A stretch of 64,000 bases of DNA from Nigrospora sphaerica (taxonomy: Eukaryota > Ascomycota > Sordariomycetes > Amphisphaeriales > Apiosporaceae), in assembly GCA_018287875.1 (NCBI GenBank), contig JAGVVL010000013.1:2542001-2606000 (forward strand), read 5' to 3'. Below the pieces are notes generated by a model. It worked only from the letters and a program-made list of their open reading frames with translations. It searched no databases and was not told where the DNA came from. Below, piece after piece: positions 48,212-59,797 of this stretch (positions are counted from its first letter, which is position 1; every line of letters begins with the position of its first letter). The position numbers and the translations under genes are program-made.

Positions 48212-48827
48212 GCATGGTTCACCGTCTGTGGTGGGTGTTGGATCTGGTGGCGGGCGTTGCAGGAGCTCGCCGAGCACGGCATACTGTTTCACGGTTATGG
48301 GGGATTTTATTTCCAGGGCGCAGGCGGACGTAATGCTTGAAAACAAGCGGTCATGCGCGTTCGCTCTATCACCAAGCATGCCGTCTCTCCAGCCATGCGG
48401 CGTCCCGAGGGGGGTTGGGGCGATCCGGAACGCGTCTCTAAAGGATACACGTATGAAGAATGCCTACCATCCATCGCGTGCCTACTTCGGTGACTTGTAG
48501 GGAAGCCTCCAATGCACATTCCGCGCGACGTGTCCTAATTTTTCGCCCCGGAAGATACCAACACGGTTGAAAAGGCCGATATAGTCCCGGGTCTCTTCTG
48601 AGCTGAGTGCAGTCCTCACGTAGCTCTCACCGCGTGGGGACCTGACAGCGGGAGAGCCAGAGCTCGTGGGATCAACGTGTGTGCCCCACTATCGCGGCCG
48701 GGCACGTACATACGTACATGTACCTGATCTGATCCACCGATGAGAGGAACTCGCCATCCCATCGTTCCTCGTCACTCCTGTTTCCTGACGTCGTTTTATT
48801 CCCCCTCGACGCGTAACTGGCTGAGCC
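48212..48827. other. intergenic
   Basis: 3' region of eIF2-beta and promoter of the oxidoreductase gene. It includes the palindromic GTACATACGTACATGTAC near 48705. No gene seen. Confidence 0.6.
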
Positions 48828-50550
48828 ATGAGCGGCGCGCAACTCGTCGAAGGCCAGTCGGGCCTCCCGGTCGATAACCCGACCGAGTCGTACTGGCATA
48901 AGGAGCCGTCCGCGAAGCTGCTGGGCCACCGCACGACGGCCGATCTGCCCAGCGCCGCCGATGTGGTCATTGTGGGGAGCGGCATCACGGGTGCCTTTGC
49001 TGCCCACACGCTCAAGGAGCTCCAGCCCGAGTTGGATGTTGTGATGCTTGAGGCAAGAGAGGCTTGCTGGGGCGCCACCGGGAGGGTACGTCGCTGTGCC
49101 TTTCTCCTTTGATATGCACATAGCCGCCGGTTCTTCTCGTCCCGCGCTTTCACCGCCAAGTCTGGAACAGAGGGGCACCCCATGACCGCGAACACCAAGC
49201 TGACGGCTTCGGCAGAATGGAGGACACTGCCAGCCGGCCATGTACGCGGCGCCTCCGCACATCGCCTCGTTCGAGCTACGCAACTACGCGTACATCAAGT
49301 CGCTGGTCGAGGACTACAGTATTCCCTGCGACTGGCACTCGACGTCGGGCGTCCATGCCTACTACAGTCCCAACCTCTTTTCCGTGGCCGAGAAGGTCGT
49401 CAAGCGCCTGGCCGAATCGTACCCGGATCTCGCCGCCAACGTCGCCGTCGTCAAGAAGGGCGTGGCCGGGACCCCGGCCTATCTTCTCGAGGGCGAGCGG
49501 AAGGAGCTGACGTTGGAGAGCCTGCGGGTGCCGGGGGCCGAAGGCGCCGTCGTGCAGTGGAGCGCCGCGAGCCTGTGGCCGTACAAGCTGGTCGCCTTCA
49601 TGCTCGAGCGGCTGCTGGCGACCGAGAACGGCAACTTCAACCTGCAGACCAACACCCCGGTGACGGCTCTCCAGCGAGTCGAGCCGCCCACCAACCTGTT
49701 GGGTGCCGCGGCGGCGGCGGCGAGCCACCCGGCCTGGATCGTCCAGACGCCGCGCGGCCGCATCGCCGCCAAACACGTGCTGCTGGCGACCAACGGGTAC
49801 ACGTCTCACCTCCTCCCGCAGTTTGCCGACTTGATTGTGCCGACGCGGGGCCAGATCGCCGCCCTGAAGCCGCCACAGGAGCCACAGCCGGGCGAGCCGC
49901 CCCTGGACATCGGCCACACCTTCTACATCATCGGCGAGGACGACGAGGCCGCCAAGTCGGTCAGCAGGGACGACTACCTCGTGCAGCGGCCCCCGCCGAC
50001 CGCCGAGCTGATCCTTGGCGGCGGCCGGCAGCTGGCCCGCAACCGCGCCGTGGGCGTGTGGGACGACAGCGCGCTGGACGAGCCGGTGCGCTGGTGGCTC
50101 CGCGGCGAGCTGCCGGCCGTCCTGGACCTGGGCCTCCGGGCGGCGCCGGGCGAGGCCGAGGCCGAGGCGCACCGGGGCCACGGCGCCCCCCCCGCCGCCG
50201 CCGCCGCCGACCCGCCTCCTCCCCCACGGCGGCAGGACCTGGCCGCGACGCACGAGTGGACGGGCATCATGGGCTACTCGCGCGACGCGCACCCGTGGGT
50301 CGGCGCCGTGCCCGCCGACGCCGGCGGCGGCCCCGGCCTCTGGCTCTGCGCCGGCTACACGGGCCACGGCATGCCCAACGCCGCCCTGTGCGCCCGCGCC
50401 GCCGCCGCCCTGCTCCTCGGCGCCGACGACGTCGACCTGCCGCCCGAGTACGCCCTGACCGAGGCCCGCCTCGCCGCCGCCCGCCGCCGCGACACCGTCG
50501 CCGTCGCCGAGGAGCGCGACGGCCTGCTCTTCGACCTGCGCTCCCTGTAG
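48828..50550 (+). CDS. FAD-dependent oxidoreductase (DAO / glycine oxidase-like)
   Basis: Two exons, 48828-49085 and 49216-50550. The 130-bp intron (GTACGT...TCGGCAG) falls exactly between GATGR and NGGHCQP. Fusing the two restores the family signature. The product is 530 residues. The dinucleotide-binding fold is VVIVGSGITGAF (GxGxxG at residues 50-55), with Glu75 ending the second strand (VVMLEARE) to hold the FAD ribose. Later family segments are LLATNGYTSHLLPQ, HEWTGIMGYSRDAHPWVG and LCAGYTGHGMPNA near the C terminus, the last closing over FAD. An Ala/Pro/Glu low-complexity insert sits about 120 residues before the end. The family oxidises amines or amino acids, releasing hydrogen peroxide; the substrate cannot be told. 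No signal peptide is seen. Codons are extremely G/C-ending. Confidence 0.9.
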
Positions 50551-50950
50551 GCCCTCACCTCCCGGGCTTTTGCGCGCGGCGAGAAGCGCGCTCTCTCTTC
50601 CCCCAGGCCCCGACGCCGCAGGACTTACATGCACGTGAATCTTCTTATGCTGGGGCGCCGATTCGCCGTCGCAGTTGCTGCGGCGGGTGGGAGGCCACGT
50701 GGGAGCTTGGGTAGCGAGGAGAGGGCTGGCTCGTGGATCCAAGATACGTAAATGTAACGGCGTACGAAATGCACAACAAGCAAGTGATACAGCAGGGTCC
50801 CGTCCTAAATTAGCTACCTGGGTGCTTTTACTTACTGGAAGTAACCCAGCAGACCCCCATGAATCAATGTAGCCACAATCTCTGGGCTTTCTACGCCTCT
50901 TCCTCTCCTCCTTCGTGGTGCCGCTCTTGGCGGGACGCCCTTGTGGGCTC
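50551..50950. other. convergent intergenic region
   Basis: 3' regions of the oxidoreductase gene and of the broken Ser/Thr-rich gene. Nothing else recognised. Confidence 0.55.
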
Positions 50951-53475
50951 CTAGTGCTCTTCCTCCCCATCCCAAGGCCTCAGCGCATGCCTTGACGAAG
51001 AGGCGGCCTCCCCCTTTTCGTACTGGCCGTGATCCTGCGGCCCAAACTTGCCCGTCGTAGACCTCGCACGGGTAGCCGGTTGCCTTTCCCACACGGTCGT
51101 CGGTGTTGTGCCTGCTCCCGGGACGCATAATTCCGGGCAGATCCAAGTGGTGACCTGCACGGAGCGGCAGGGGCACGAGAGTTGTGCCCCCGTTCCCGGG
51201 AGCCATGCCTTTGGAACCTAAGGGGTGGGGCGGGGTTGCCCTGGCTGTTGTACTCGGACGGCGAGGACCCCAGGGGGGAGACCTTCGAAGAGGCCGAAGC
51301 AGTGGGTAAGAGCGTACCACGCGCCGTTACAATGGTGATTCGGCGGGCATTTCCAAGGGCCACCGAGGGTGCGTTCTTGGAGCTGGGGTTTTTCCCGGGG
51401 TAGACGCTGCTCGCCGCGGTGCCGGATGAAGCCGCCGTGTCATAGGGCGTGGTGGCGGGCCAAGACGGGTTTGTAGCCGTGCTGCCTCCGCCGTGGGTCA
51501 CGGACGCAGGGGAGGTAGGTACCCGAGCTGCTGATAGCGTGACTGTTGACATTAGTTGCTGGACGTCGGGGACACTGCCGGAAGGGGAGCCAGGACCGTA
51601 GTGCTCCTTGCCGATGTGTACGAGGTCGGGATTGAACTAGGCGTAGGAGCCATGCTGGGTTTTGACGGTGTAACTCTGTTGACATTTCGGACGAGACTCC
51701 CCCTGACTATTGGCGAGGTTTTGTCATGCAAAGGCATAGCATTTGGACCTGGACCCGATACTAAGCTGGTGCGGCTGCCCTTAAGGGGCGCTCGAATCTA
51801 CACCGAACACGGGAGCAGTGTCGGGCGCAGAGACCGCGACTGAGTCGATTCTGTTAACATTGCTGGTAATGATATGGCGTAAAGCCATGCTGGTTAGTGG
51901 TGTAAAGTTTGAGCTCCTGGACGTTTGAGCTCCTGGACGTTTGAGCTGTGAATACTGCGAGGGACAGGATCAGAGATCTATCCAACATCCAATCCGAGCT
52001 CGCAGCTGGGCCCGTGTCCAAGATTGTAGTCTTATGGGATCTCGAGCTGCTTGTAACCCCTAACCGTGCCGAAGACTCAATAAAGCTCTTAGAGGCGGAC
52101 GAGGCAAGAGGAGAAGACAGGCTCGTCGAGGTAGCAGTGGTACGATGGACCATGGGCGGTCCAAAATTCGACGAGGCGCCTGGGCTCATTGAAACCGCCG
52201 TTGGGTATGCCATCTTGGAAGATAAGGAGGAGTCTCGGGTCAGCGATTGCACAATCGTCAATATAGTAGACGCGGCGGCCGTCGAAGAAACGAAGGGGCT
52301 CGAAGAGGCGCTAACCGCCGGCGGATCGGCGCCATCTATAGCAGCACTGCTGGCCGTGGATCTTGTGCTGCCGGACGGTGCGGTGGCCACAGTCTTGGGA
52401 GATGAAGGCGAGCCCTTGGGGGTCGCCATGCTCCGCGAGCCGTCGGTATTCTTGATGATATGGAATTTCCGTGGTCGTGTGAGACTGAGCTGGGCGCTGT
52501 TTCGGTAGCAGTAGTAGTTTCGCTATCAGTCCGTATTAAGGGAACTTACTCAGCTAGCCTCACTCTATCAGATGTATATGTGATCGTCCCACCCCCCGGC
52601 CAGCCATATGTTGAGGTACTCGAGATCGATGGACGCGACCCGGTCCGAGACCAAGTAGGCCGAGTCGTTCGCGACGAGCGGTGTCTGTGGCTTGGTACCA
52701 TGGTGACTGTCACATATCGCGTCGTGGTGGATCTGACGGTTGTCGTAGAGCGCGACCGAGTGCTTCCTGTTCCATCTAATGGCGGAGTGATCGTGAGAGA
52801 TCGAAAGAGACTCGTCTTCGTCGGTAGTCCCCCTTGGTCCGAGTAAGTGCTCTCTACAGCGATGGAGTAACTCGTTGAGCTAAGGTCCGCGATGATGGGA
52901 ATAACTTTGAGAGTTTCGAGAGACCCACCAGAGCCAGTGACCGTGGACCAGATCGTAGGTCGGTTGTTCTGAGGATCTGATACAGCAGGAGCCGTCCCAG
53001 TATAACCAGGGGACCTCGGGACAGGCCGTGCGAAGTTACTGGCAAGTCCCGTGGATATTGACTCGATAGGAGATGAGGCACCCGTGTCCCCATCGCCCAT
53101 TTCCGCCAACATGCTTTCGAGAGTAGTATGCAGTTGCATCATGAACGATACTGCTTGATTCGAAACGTTGCGAAAGTCAAGCAGCAGCTGCTGGGCTTTG
53201 ATTATGGCACCATCGACGTCGGCCTTGCCCAGATGAGTCTCTTCATCCTCATCCTGGCTGTCGATGGACGGTTGACGCCGCCGAGCCATATTTGAGGAGC
53301 ATGCTTGTTCTGCTTGCTGTCTGATCCAGGGGCCGGATTGCGTTTCCCCTATACCTTCGGCCCATGCCTTGCCATCCCTCGGGTGACCAACTTGGACGGG
53401 GTCGGGCGTTCGCTCTGCCACGAAGCCACGAAGAACATGTATCAGAATCGCAACAAAGCTCGTCGGGACTTTCAT
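50951..53475 (-). pseudogene. Ser/Thr-rich secreted protein gene, frame-broken
   Basis: The start at 53475 gives a possible signal peptide (MKVPTSFVAILIHVLRGFVA). A 310-codon exon follows, with a helical segment (about 95-135: AIIKAQQLLLDFRNVSNQAV) and a Ser/Thr/Arg-rich half. It ends at a GTAAGT donor (52549). A 53-bp intron to ACAG (52497), or 65 bp to CTCAG, enters the next frame in phase (TRPRKFHIIKNTDG), which is Ser/Thr/Ala-rich and stops at 51854. Further Ser/Thr-rich segments continue in other frames (51737-51552, 51552-50980, 51160-50951), the last containing TTWICPELCVPGAGTTPTT. A 16-bp tandem duplication at 51907-51938 lies just before the 51854 stop, and its removal would extend the frame about 45 codons. 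The family is not recognised. I call it a decaying cell-surface or secreted protein gene, with an unresolved multi-intron structure as the alternative. Confidence 0.5.
51907..51947 (+). repeat. 16-bp direct tandem repeat (2.5 copies)
   Basis: GTTTGAGCTCCTGGAC occurs at 51907-51922 and 51923-51938, followed by a partial copy GTTTGAGCT to 51947. The period is not a multiple of three, so a copy-number change shifts the reading frame of the gene it lies in. Confidence 0.95.
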
Positions 53476-56394
53476 GGTGGAAGAGAAAGCCAGTGTATAT
53501 GAAACATAGTGATTCACGTTGCCGCTGGGAATGCAAAAAGTCCTCGTCTATATACCAGGTCAAAACGCCCGGTTCCTGATGCACAAACCCAATGATCACG
53601 ATGGCAATTTACGTGCTAGCACTCGACCACTGTGACCTTGCCTGCCTTTGTTTGAACTCGACCGCCCACGCGTATGTTGGTTCGGCCTACCAAATCACTG
53701 CCATGTAACCGCGTTGGATGTCGGATTGCTTTTGCCGTTGTTGGACCGTTCGGTATCGAATAGACCGTCGTCCCATTTTTGTCTATAGAAGAGCACCGGG
53801 CTGCCAGACGATCTAGAATTCATGCGGATCTCAGGGTCTCGATGCGCATATATGTGAGGCAACCATCTCATCGCATAGGTGCATACTCATGCCTGCCCCT
53901 CAAAGCAGGGTGGAAATGATGTGTCGAGTCTCGCTTTGTCCAAGACAAGAAAGCCTAGCGCTGCGGGGTGCCCAGCGATTGACTGGAAGATACGGCCGTC
54001 ATGGATGCCCAGCAGTTCCGATGAACACAGTGGGTCGAATGAATGAATGCTCAACAGCCTCTACGCTGTGCGCCAATCCTGGAACGTGAGGGGGGGCCGA
54101 CTCATCATCGTCCGCGCCTCACCAAGAATTTCCCGAGGAGGCATTCCAGCCGACGTAGCCGACCGTTTTTGTACGTATCGCCGGTCCAATACAGGATAGG
54201 TAGATGGAGGCTCAGCTGACGAGGTCCGGAGGCTGCATCCGCCCACCGCCCAGCCGTCGCATCGTCACAAGCGGCGGATTCTCTGGCATGGGTGGGCAAA
54301 TAGTGGAAATGAGCGAGAGACAACCTGCGCCAGTAGGTTAGGAGGGATTTTCATCTGCCATGGGACGCAGCACAGTAAACTGCAGTCGACTACGGACCAG
54401 TTGGGACGGTGCGGGAAGATGGCGATTGGCGGTGGACGGCTGTTTCACTGGAGTGCGCTTGCAACCATGTCCCCAACATTGAACTCGGGTCGCGGCCGGC
54501 GTTTGCGCCCATGTACGTATCGTATGCATCGGTGAGTGGCGGGCGATGGCATCATGAAGGGGGTATAGTAGGGCCATCCATGGCTGCGGCCAGCGCACCG
54601 GATGCGCGTGTATCCAAGTGCCATCGTTACCCAGATACGCAGCTATGCCCGAGGTTAATGATGGGGAGAGGGGGGGGGGTTGCCAAGGTCTGATGATGCT
54701 TGTTTCGCTTCAAGAGTGCCTTGGCCCGAACTCCGCTCCTGCGAGCAAGCTCGAGTCGTGCGATGCCGATGGCCACGCTCAACCATGGAAGCTAGTGACG
54801 ATGCCAGGCATCCGTGGACAGAAGGGAGATGCAGGCACATACGCCGTCGGCATGCGGGCAAAGAAGCCTTGGCCAACACACCATCAATGGTAGTTGCATT
54901 CCTCTCAGGGCGCGTTGGTCGGCCCAACATGACGGCGCCGACCTGCGTTGGGTTGGGGCAGCGTTTGAGCTCTCCAGCCAGCGAATACGAAGGAAGCTGG
55001 GTTTTCATTGTCCCGCCGCAATCGGGTGCGCAAAAGTGATGGTCACCGCAAGCGTCGGCGGCGGCAGCGGCAACAGAAGAAAGCGAGAGCGGTCGACAGA
55101 TCGGGGTTGCACTGGCGTCATCAAGCCAGCACCGGGCGATTCTACTACATTCACTCATTCATTTCATGCTCCATTCCCGTTGTCGCATCCCGCGATGGTG
55201 ATGGCCCGGTACCAATACCTGAAGCCGCACAGTATCAGCACCGGTGTGCAGCGGGCCGAGTGACGGGCGTAGCGGGCATAACTGCACGGTGCTCGGTACG
55301 GGTACCTGTTGAAATTAAGGGTTCAATAGGCGGCGGCCAACGACGATGGCGACAGATGAGGGAGGAAAGAGAGGCGGGCAGGCGCTGGCAGGCGGATTAT
55401 CCCAGCCGGGCGATCACCAGCTAAGCTAGAAAGAGTCTAGGCTCTCGGCCGACGATGGGGTCACGATGGCTCGTGCAGGCCCGGGCGGGTCGCTCTCGCG
55501 CGAGAGCGCGCTCCCGACACGGATGCTGACACGGACACGGACGCACGCTGGTTGGCTGGCCGCCACCGGCTCACCAGCTGGCAGCGGCGCCGCCGGCCGT
55601 CAGGCTTCCGGCTGCCACTGGAACTGAAGCTGGCAGCGCGAGGGAGCTCGCGCGACAGCGCTTGACTGGCCAAAGTCTGGGGACACACGTCCCCGTCGAT
55701 TTCTCGAACCCAGCCCAGCCGCGACCCCAAGCAAGCAAGCAGCAAGCATATGAGCATCCATCCCGTCGTTTATTGTCCGTCAGTCCCTCAGTCACGCTGC
55801 CGCCGCCGCCCTGAGCTGCGCACCAAAAGAGATAATGAGACCAAAGCCCCAAACTCTCACCCATCGAGCCATGGCTCCCCCCCCATCAATAAATAATCCC
55901 TCCCGCTCGCCCTCTTCGCGACCGCCTTGAAGTCCTCCATCGTCGCCATCTGCATTCCCAAGGTGCTGTATGTAAATGCCAAACCACCACCACCCTCCCT
56001 CACCACCACCACACCGGCACCCCTACAACCACGCCTGCCCAGGCACGAACTAACTCCGAAAGTCCAATTTTGCACCTCGGCCCCTTACCACCACCGCCTG
56101 CGCAGCAGCAGCAGCAATACCAGCACACGCAACCACCAGCTGACGAGGTGGATCTGCCCCAAGCCATCCATCTTCCCTCACCACCCGGCAAGTCAGGAAA
56201 GAAGGCGGCCTGTCTCGCCAGCCTGAATCTGAACCCAGCCAAACTTGCGCACAATCCAATCGAGCGCAACCACACCTCAACACCATAAATTGCTTACCAC
56301 GCGCCCGTTGCCACTTTCCCATTTCTCTCCATCCACCCCGTCGCCCATCCATCACCCATCACCATCACCCTCGCATCCGTCGCTGCTCGTCTTT
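53476..56394. other. intergenic, no supportable gene
   Basis: Overlapping open frames up to 167 codons near 54.6-55.4 kb on both strands have no domains. From 55.9 to 56.39 kb the plus strand is C/A-rich with CACCACC tracts and is the probable promoter and leader of the Ies4 gene. Confidence 0.5.
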
Positions 56395-57326
56395 ATGCCT
56401 TCTGCAGTCACTACGATGTCGACGCCTGCCAAGGACAAGGAAAGACGGAAGTCAGGGGGCAAGCCTTCGCTGGTCGTGCTCAAGGTGTCGCCCGACAGCC
56501 TCCGAAAGATCATCAACTCTGCCTCGGTGAAGGAAGAATCACCTGTCGCCAAGGACACCAAGGAGTCGCCCGCTGCTTCCACCGGCCTGCCCTCGACCGA
56601 GCCTCCGGTTGCCGCTTCGAATGGAGACAACGCCTCCGAGTCAAACCCCAGCACTCCTGCGCCGGCCTCCATGGGCCCCCCGACAGAGGGCTCCAAGAAG
56701 AAGGGCGTGAAACGAAGTGCAGCCGGTGCGAATGGTATGGAGCCTAAGATCCGAGGCAAGCCCGGACCTAAGAAGAAGCCGAGATTGTAAGTCCAGCTCA
56801 CCCCTTCACCTCGCCCACTGCATTCCCACATGTCGAGCCTATGCCGGACCTCTTGCCTCGCGTGCCCCCGGCCCGTACCTCTTCGGTAGCCCGCTCGCCT
56901 TATGATTAGCTGCTAACTCGTCGCGATAGGGAGGATGGCACTATTGACCCCAACGCGCGAGGGGGGAACGCCTACCACAAACTCGGCCCCAAAGCCAACA
57001 TGGGTGCTATCAATGCCGGCCTGAGAGCGCTTGATCGCTCCGGCAAGCCCTGTCGCAAATGGAACAGGGGTGGCTTCCAGTTGAAGAGCTTCACCGGCAC
57101 GGTCTGGCAAATACCTCGCTGGACTGCGCCTCAGAAGCCGCTGCCCGAAGAGGCTTCGAAGGAGCAATCCGTGTCGGCCGAGAGCAGCAACAAGGAGAAC
57201 AAGGAGGGAAGCCAGTTGAAGAGTGAGAACAGCAACAGCGGCGCCGATGGCGAGCGACAAAGCATGCCTGCCAGTGTTGCCGCGCCGAGCTCGCCGGCCC
57301 CGGTGCCGGTTTCCGCCGCCTCATGA
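56395..57326 (+). CDS. IES4: INO80 chromatin-remodelling complex subunit Ies4
   Basis: Two exons, 56395-56786 and 56930-57326. The 143-bp intron (GTAAGT, TGCTAAC branch, GATAG) splits a Leu codon between KKKPRL and EDGTIDPNA. The product is 262 residues. A second in-frame ATG at 56416 (MSTPAKDKERRK) is an equally good start. Features are a conserved N-terminal stretch KPSLVVLKVSPDSLRKIINS, a Ser/Pro/Glu-rich linker, a basic block KKKGVKRSAAG and an AT-hook-like RGKPGPKKKPRL. The conserved core follows, with LGPKANMGAINAGLRALDRS, CRKWNRGGFQLKSFTG and VWQIPRW, and then a disordered tail. This is the INO80_Ies4 family as I know it from filamentous fungi: a small nuclear subunit of the INO80 nucleosome-remodelling complex, implicated in DNA-damage checkpoint signalling in yeast. 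Convergent with the Dug1 gene. Confidence 0.85.
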
Positions 57327-58081
57327 GACCGTCGGCTTGCCTTTTTATACCCCCGTCGCGCAACCCATTCACAGGGCTCTTTCAGCGGCTTTCTGCTTTC
57401 GTTGGTGCTTTTCGGAGTTTGGGAAGAGACTTTGCACAAAAGCCTAGGCGTTCTGGAACTATACACGGAGGAACTGACGATGGGTTGATATCACTCAACG
57501 ACGCGCTCGTTTTAGGAGCGCCCTGTCCGGGGGGCTTACTTCCACAACATGGCGTTGTGGGCTGAATGACAGTCGCCAAAAACTGCATCGGCACGGCGTT
57601 ACGGAAGCATGCGGGTGGATTGTACCATACATTAATTTTCCTGCTTTCACTGCTTTTCCCCCCATCAAGATCAATACAACGACGGCGGCTATCATCATGC
57701 ATGATTACTACATAGTACATCGAGTGCATATGCCATCTGCGTGTTTGTGCTGTCCGCATGCCTCGCCCCAGAGATGACAACTCGCTGCCTACGCCAAGTA
57801 GAATCATGTGGTCGACCGAGGAAGAAGAGCGCAGTATGACAGGAGGGTTCCAACCGCCGCTTATGCTACAGGTACTTGTCGCGAAACCGGAGTTTACTAC
57901 TTAGATTGCCACAGACGGGGCTTTTTTGCGCCATGATTTCGAGGTTTGTCGTAATCTTCTCGGCATTCGCTACCGTTGTCTTGGATTTTTGGTATTGGCA
58001 CTAAAATAAAATTGGTTCCCATGGATTCCACCGTAGAAAGGACTTCTTGCTTTCAGTCTTGATGCGACAAGTTTGGCACAA
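57327..58081. other. convergent intergenic region
   Basis: Shared 3' region of the Ies4 and Dug1 genes. AATAAA-like ATAAAATAAAA sequences occur near 58004. No gene seen. Confidence 0.6.
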
Positions 58082-59797
58082 CTATTTCTGCTCCTCCTCG
58101 GCCACGTAGTGCAGGTAGGCGCCTAGCAGCTTGATGCCCTCGATGTAGTTGCGCTTGTCCAGCTTCTCGTTGATGGAGTGGGCGCCGTCGGTGGAGCTGC
58201 CCATGGGCAGCAGCAGCACGTTCTTGCCCGTCGCCTGCTCAAAGGTGAGAGTCACGGGGATGCTGCCGCCCTCCCGCGTGTAGTCGGGCGTAACGCCCCA
58301 AACGCGCTCGACGGCCTTGCCGGCGGCCCGGAAGTTCCAGTGGTTGGGGCTCGCCACCCACCACTTGCCCGTGTGCTGGGCGTAGACGTTGAGGGAGTTC
58401 TTGCTGCCGAGCTTGGCAAACACCTCCTTGACGTACTTGAACACGCACTCGTTGGTCTTGTCGATGTCCATGTCCGGCACGGACCGGATCGAGAACTTGC
58501 CAATGACCTTGGCGGGAATGACGGTCTTGGCGCCCGGGGCCGAGTAGGCGCCCTCGATACCGTGGAGCGACAGAGAAGGGTAGCGCCAGCGCGCCATCAG
58601 GGTGGGCTTCTTGTCCTCAAAGATGGTCGTCTTGGACCCCAGCGACTCGTGCAGGTTGTCCATGGTGAAGCTGATGTTCTCGTACAGGGACTCCTCCTCC
58701 TTGGTCACGGGAGCGACCTGCTCCATGATGCCGGGAATCTGGATCTTGCCGTGGGTGTCCACCAAGCTGGCCATGACACGAACCAAGTCGGTCATGGGCT
58801 CCTGGGCGGTACCACCAAACACACCCGAGTGCAGATCGGCGCCGGGTCCCGAGATCTCGATGCTGTAGTAGTTGCATCCACGCAGACCGTATGTCAGGCA
58901 TGGCTTCTCGGTGCCCAGCCAGTAGTTGTCAGAGATGCAGACAGCATCGGCATCGGCAAAGTAGCCCTTGCCCTCCTTCTCAATCAGCTCCTCGAGACCC
59001 TCGGAGCCGTATTCCTCCATACCCTCAAAGCACATGAGCAGGTTGACGGGGAAGTCAACGCCGGCCTTCTGATGGGCCTCGATGGCGTTCAACCAGCCGA
59101 GCACAGGGCCCTTGTCGTCGGTGCTGCCACGGCCAAACATGCGGCCGTCTTCGCCGACGGTCAGGGTGAAGGGCTCGGTGGCCCAGCCATCGCTCTTCTC
59201 GGCGGGCTGGACATCGTAGTGGCCGTAGACGAGGATGGTGCGCTTGTTCTTGTCGCGACCGTAGCGGGCCAGGACGACGGGCGGGAGGTCGAGCTCGGGA
59301 TGGTCGGGCTGCTTGCCCAACGGGCGCATCTCGACCTCGGCGCCGAGCGCCTTGAGCTCCGTGGCGAGGAACTCGCCCATGCGCACCACCTCCGGGCGGC
59401 GCGCGGGCTCGGCACTGACAGAGGGGATAGCGACGGCACGGGCCAGGCGGTCAATGAAGTGCGACGAGAGCTCGTCCACCTTGCTAAAGTAGCCGTCGAT
59501 TTGGGGCGCCATCTTGCGGGCTTGATGGGCGCGGATGTCGTTTGTGAGGTAGGTCCTTCGCGGGGCAACGGCGTTGGGATGGCAGACGACAGGAGCGAGA
59601 AGAGTAGGGGGCCGCAGACGCCGGAGAGTTGGAATAGCAGCAGAAGAAGACAAGCAAAAGGATCGAGAGAGACTCGGAGGATGGGAAAGCCTCGAGGGTG
59701 GTCTGTCGAGGAGCTTCTGACGAGGGAGTCGTGTGAGCAGCGTGCGGGGCATTGGGAAGGGCAAGTGCGGCTTAGAGCGGATATTCCGGGCGGGCAA
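58082..59797 (-). CDS. DUG1: Cys-Gly metallodipeptidase Dug1 (M20 peptidase) with N-terminal extension
   Basis: Intronless, 571 residues from the ATG at 59797. The catalytic protein starts at MAPQIDGYFSKVDEL (internal ATG at 59512) and is 476 residues, the usual Dug1 length. M20 metal and catalytic motifs are VYGHYDVQPA (zinc His), GRGSTDDKGPV (bridging Asp), CFEGMEEYGSEG (catalytic and ligand Glu pair), GADLHSGVFGG (His) and a late GAHSINEK His. Role: hydrolysis of Cys-Gly, and with Dug2/Dug3 of glutathione, in the cytosol. The extra 95 residues before MAPQ are rich in Arg, Ser, Leu and Pro with almost no acid in the first 90 (TLLTRLPRQKLL, SLSRSFCLSSSAA), resembling a mitochondrial presequence. 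Two in-frame starts could therefore give mitochondrial and cytosolic forms, which is inference. Confidence 0.95.
   Translation of the reverse strand: MPARNIRSKPHLPFPMPRTLLTRLPRQKLLDRPPSRLSHPPSLSRSFCLSSSAAIPTLRRLRPPTLLAPVVCHPNAVAPRRTYLTNDIRAHQARKMAPQIDGYFSKVDELSSHFIDRLARAVAIPSVSAEPARRPEVVRMGEFLATELKALGAEVEMRPLGKQPDHPELDLPPVVLARYGRDKNKRTILVYGHYDVQPAEKSDGWATEPFTLTVGEDGRMFGRGSTDDKGPVLGWLNAIEAHQKAGVDFPVNLLMCFEGMEEYGSEGLEELIEKEGKGYFADADAVCISDNYWLGTEKPCLTYGLRGCNYYSIEISGPGADLHSGVFGGTAQEPMTDLVRVMASLVDTHGKIQIPGIMEQVAPVTKEEESLYENISFTMDNLHESLGSKTTIFEDKKPTLMARWRYPSLSLHGIEGAYSAPGAKTVIPAKVIGKFSIRSVPDMDIDKTNECVFKYVKEVFAKLGSKNSLNVYAQHTGKWWVASPNHWNFRAAGKAVERVWGVTPDYTREGGSIPVTLTFEQATGKNVLLLPMGSSTDGAHSINEKLDKRNYIEGIKLLGAYLHYVAEEEQK

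Noticed and set aside
49276..50970. 564-codon minus-strand open frame opposite the FAD oxidoreductase
   Set aside because: Antisense shadow of a strongly G/C-ending gene. The sense strand has the GxGxxG and NGGHCQP signatures.
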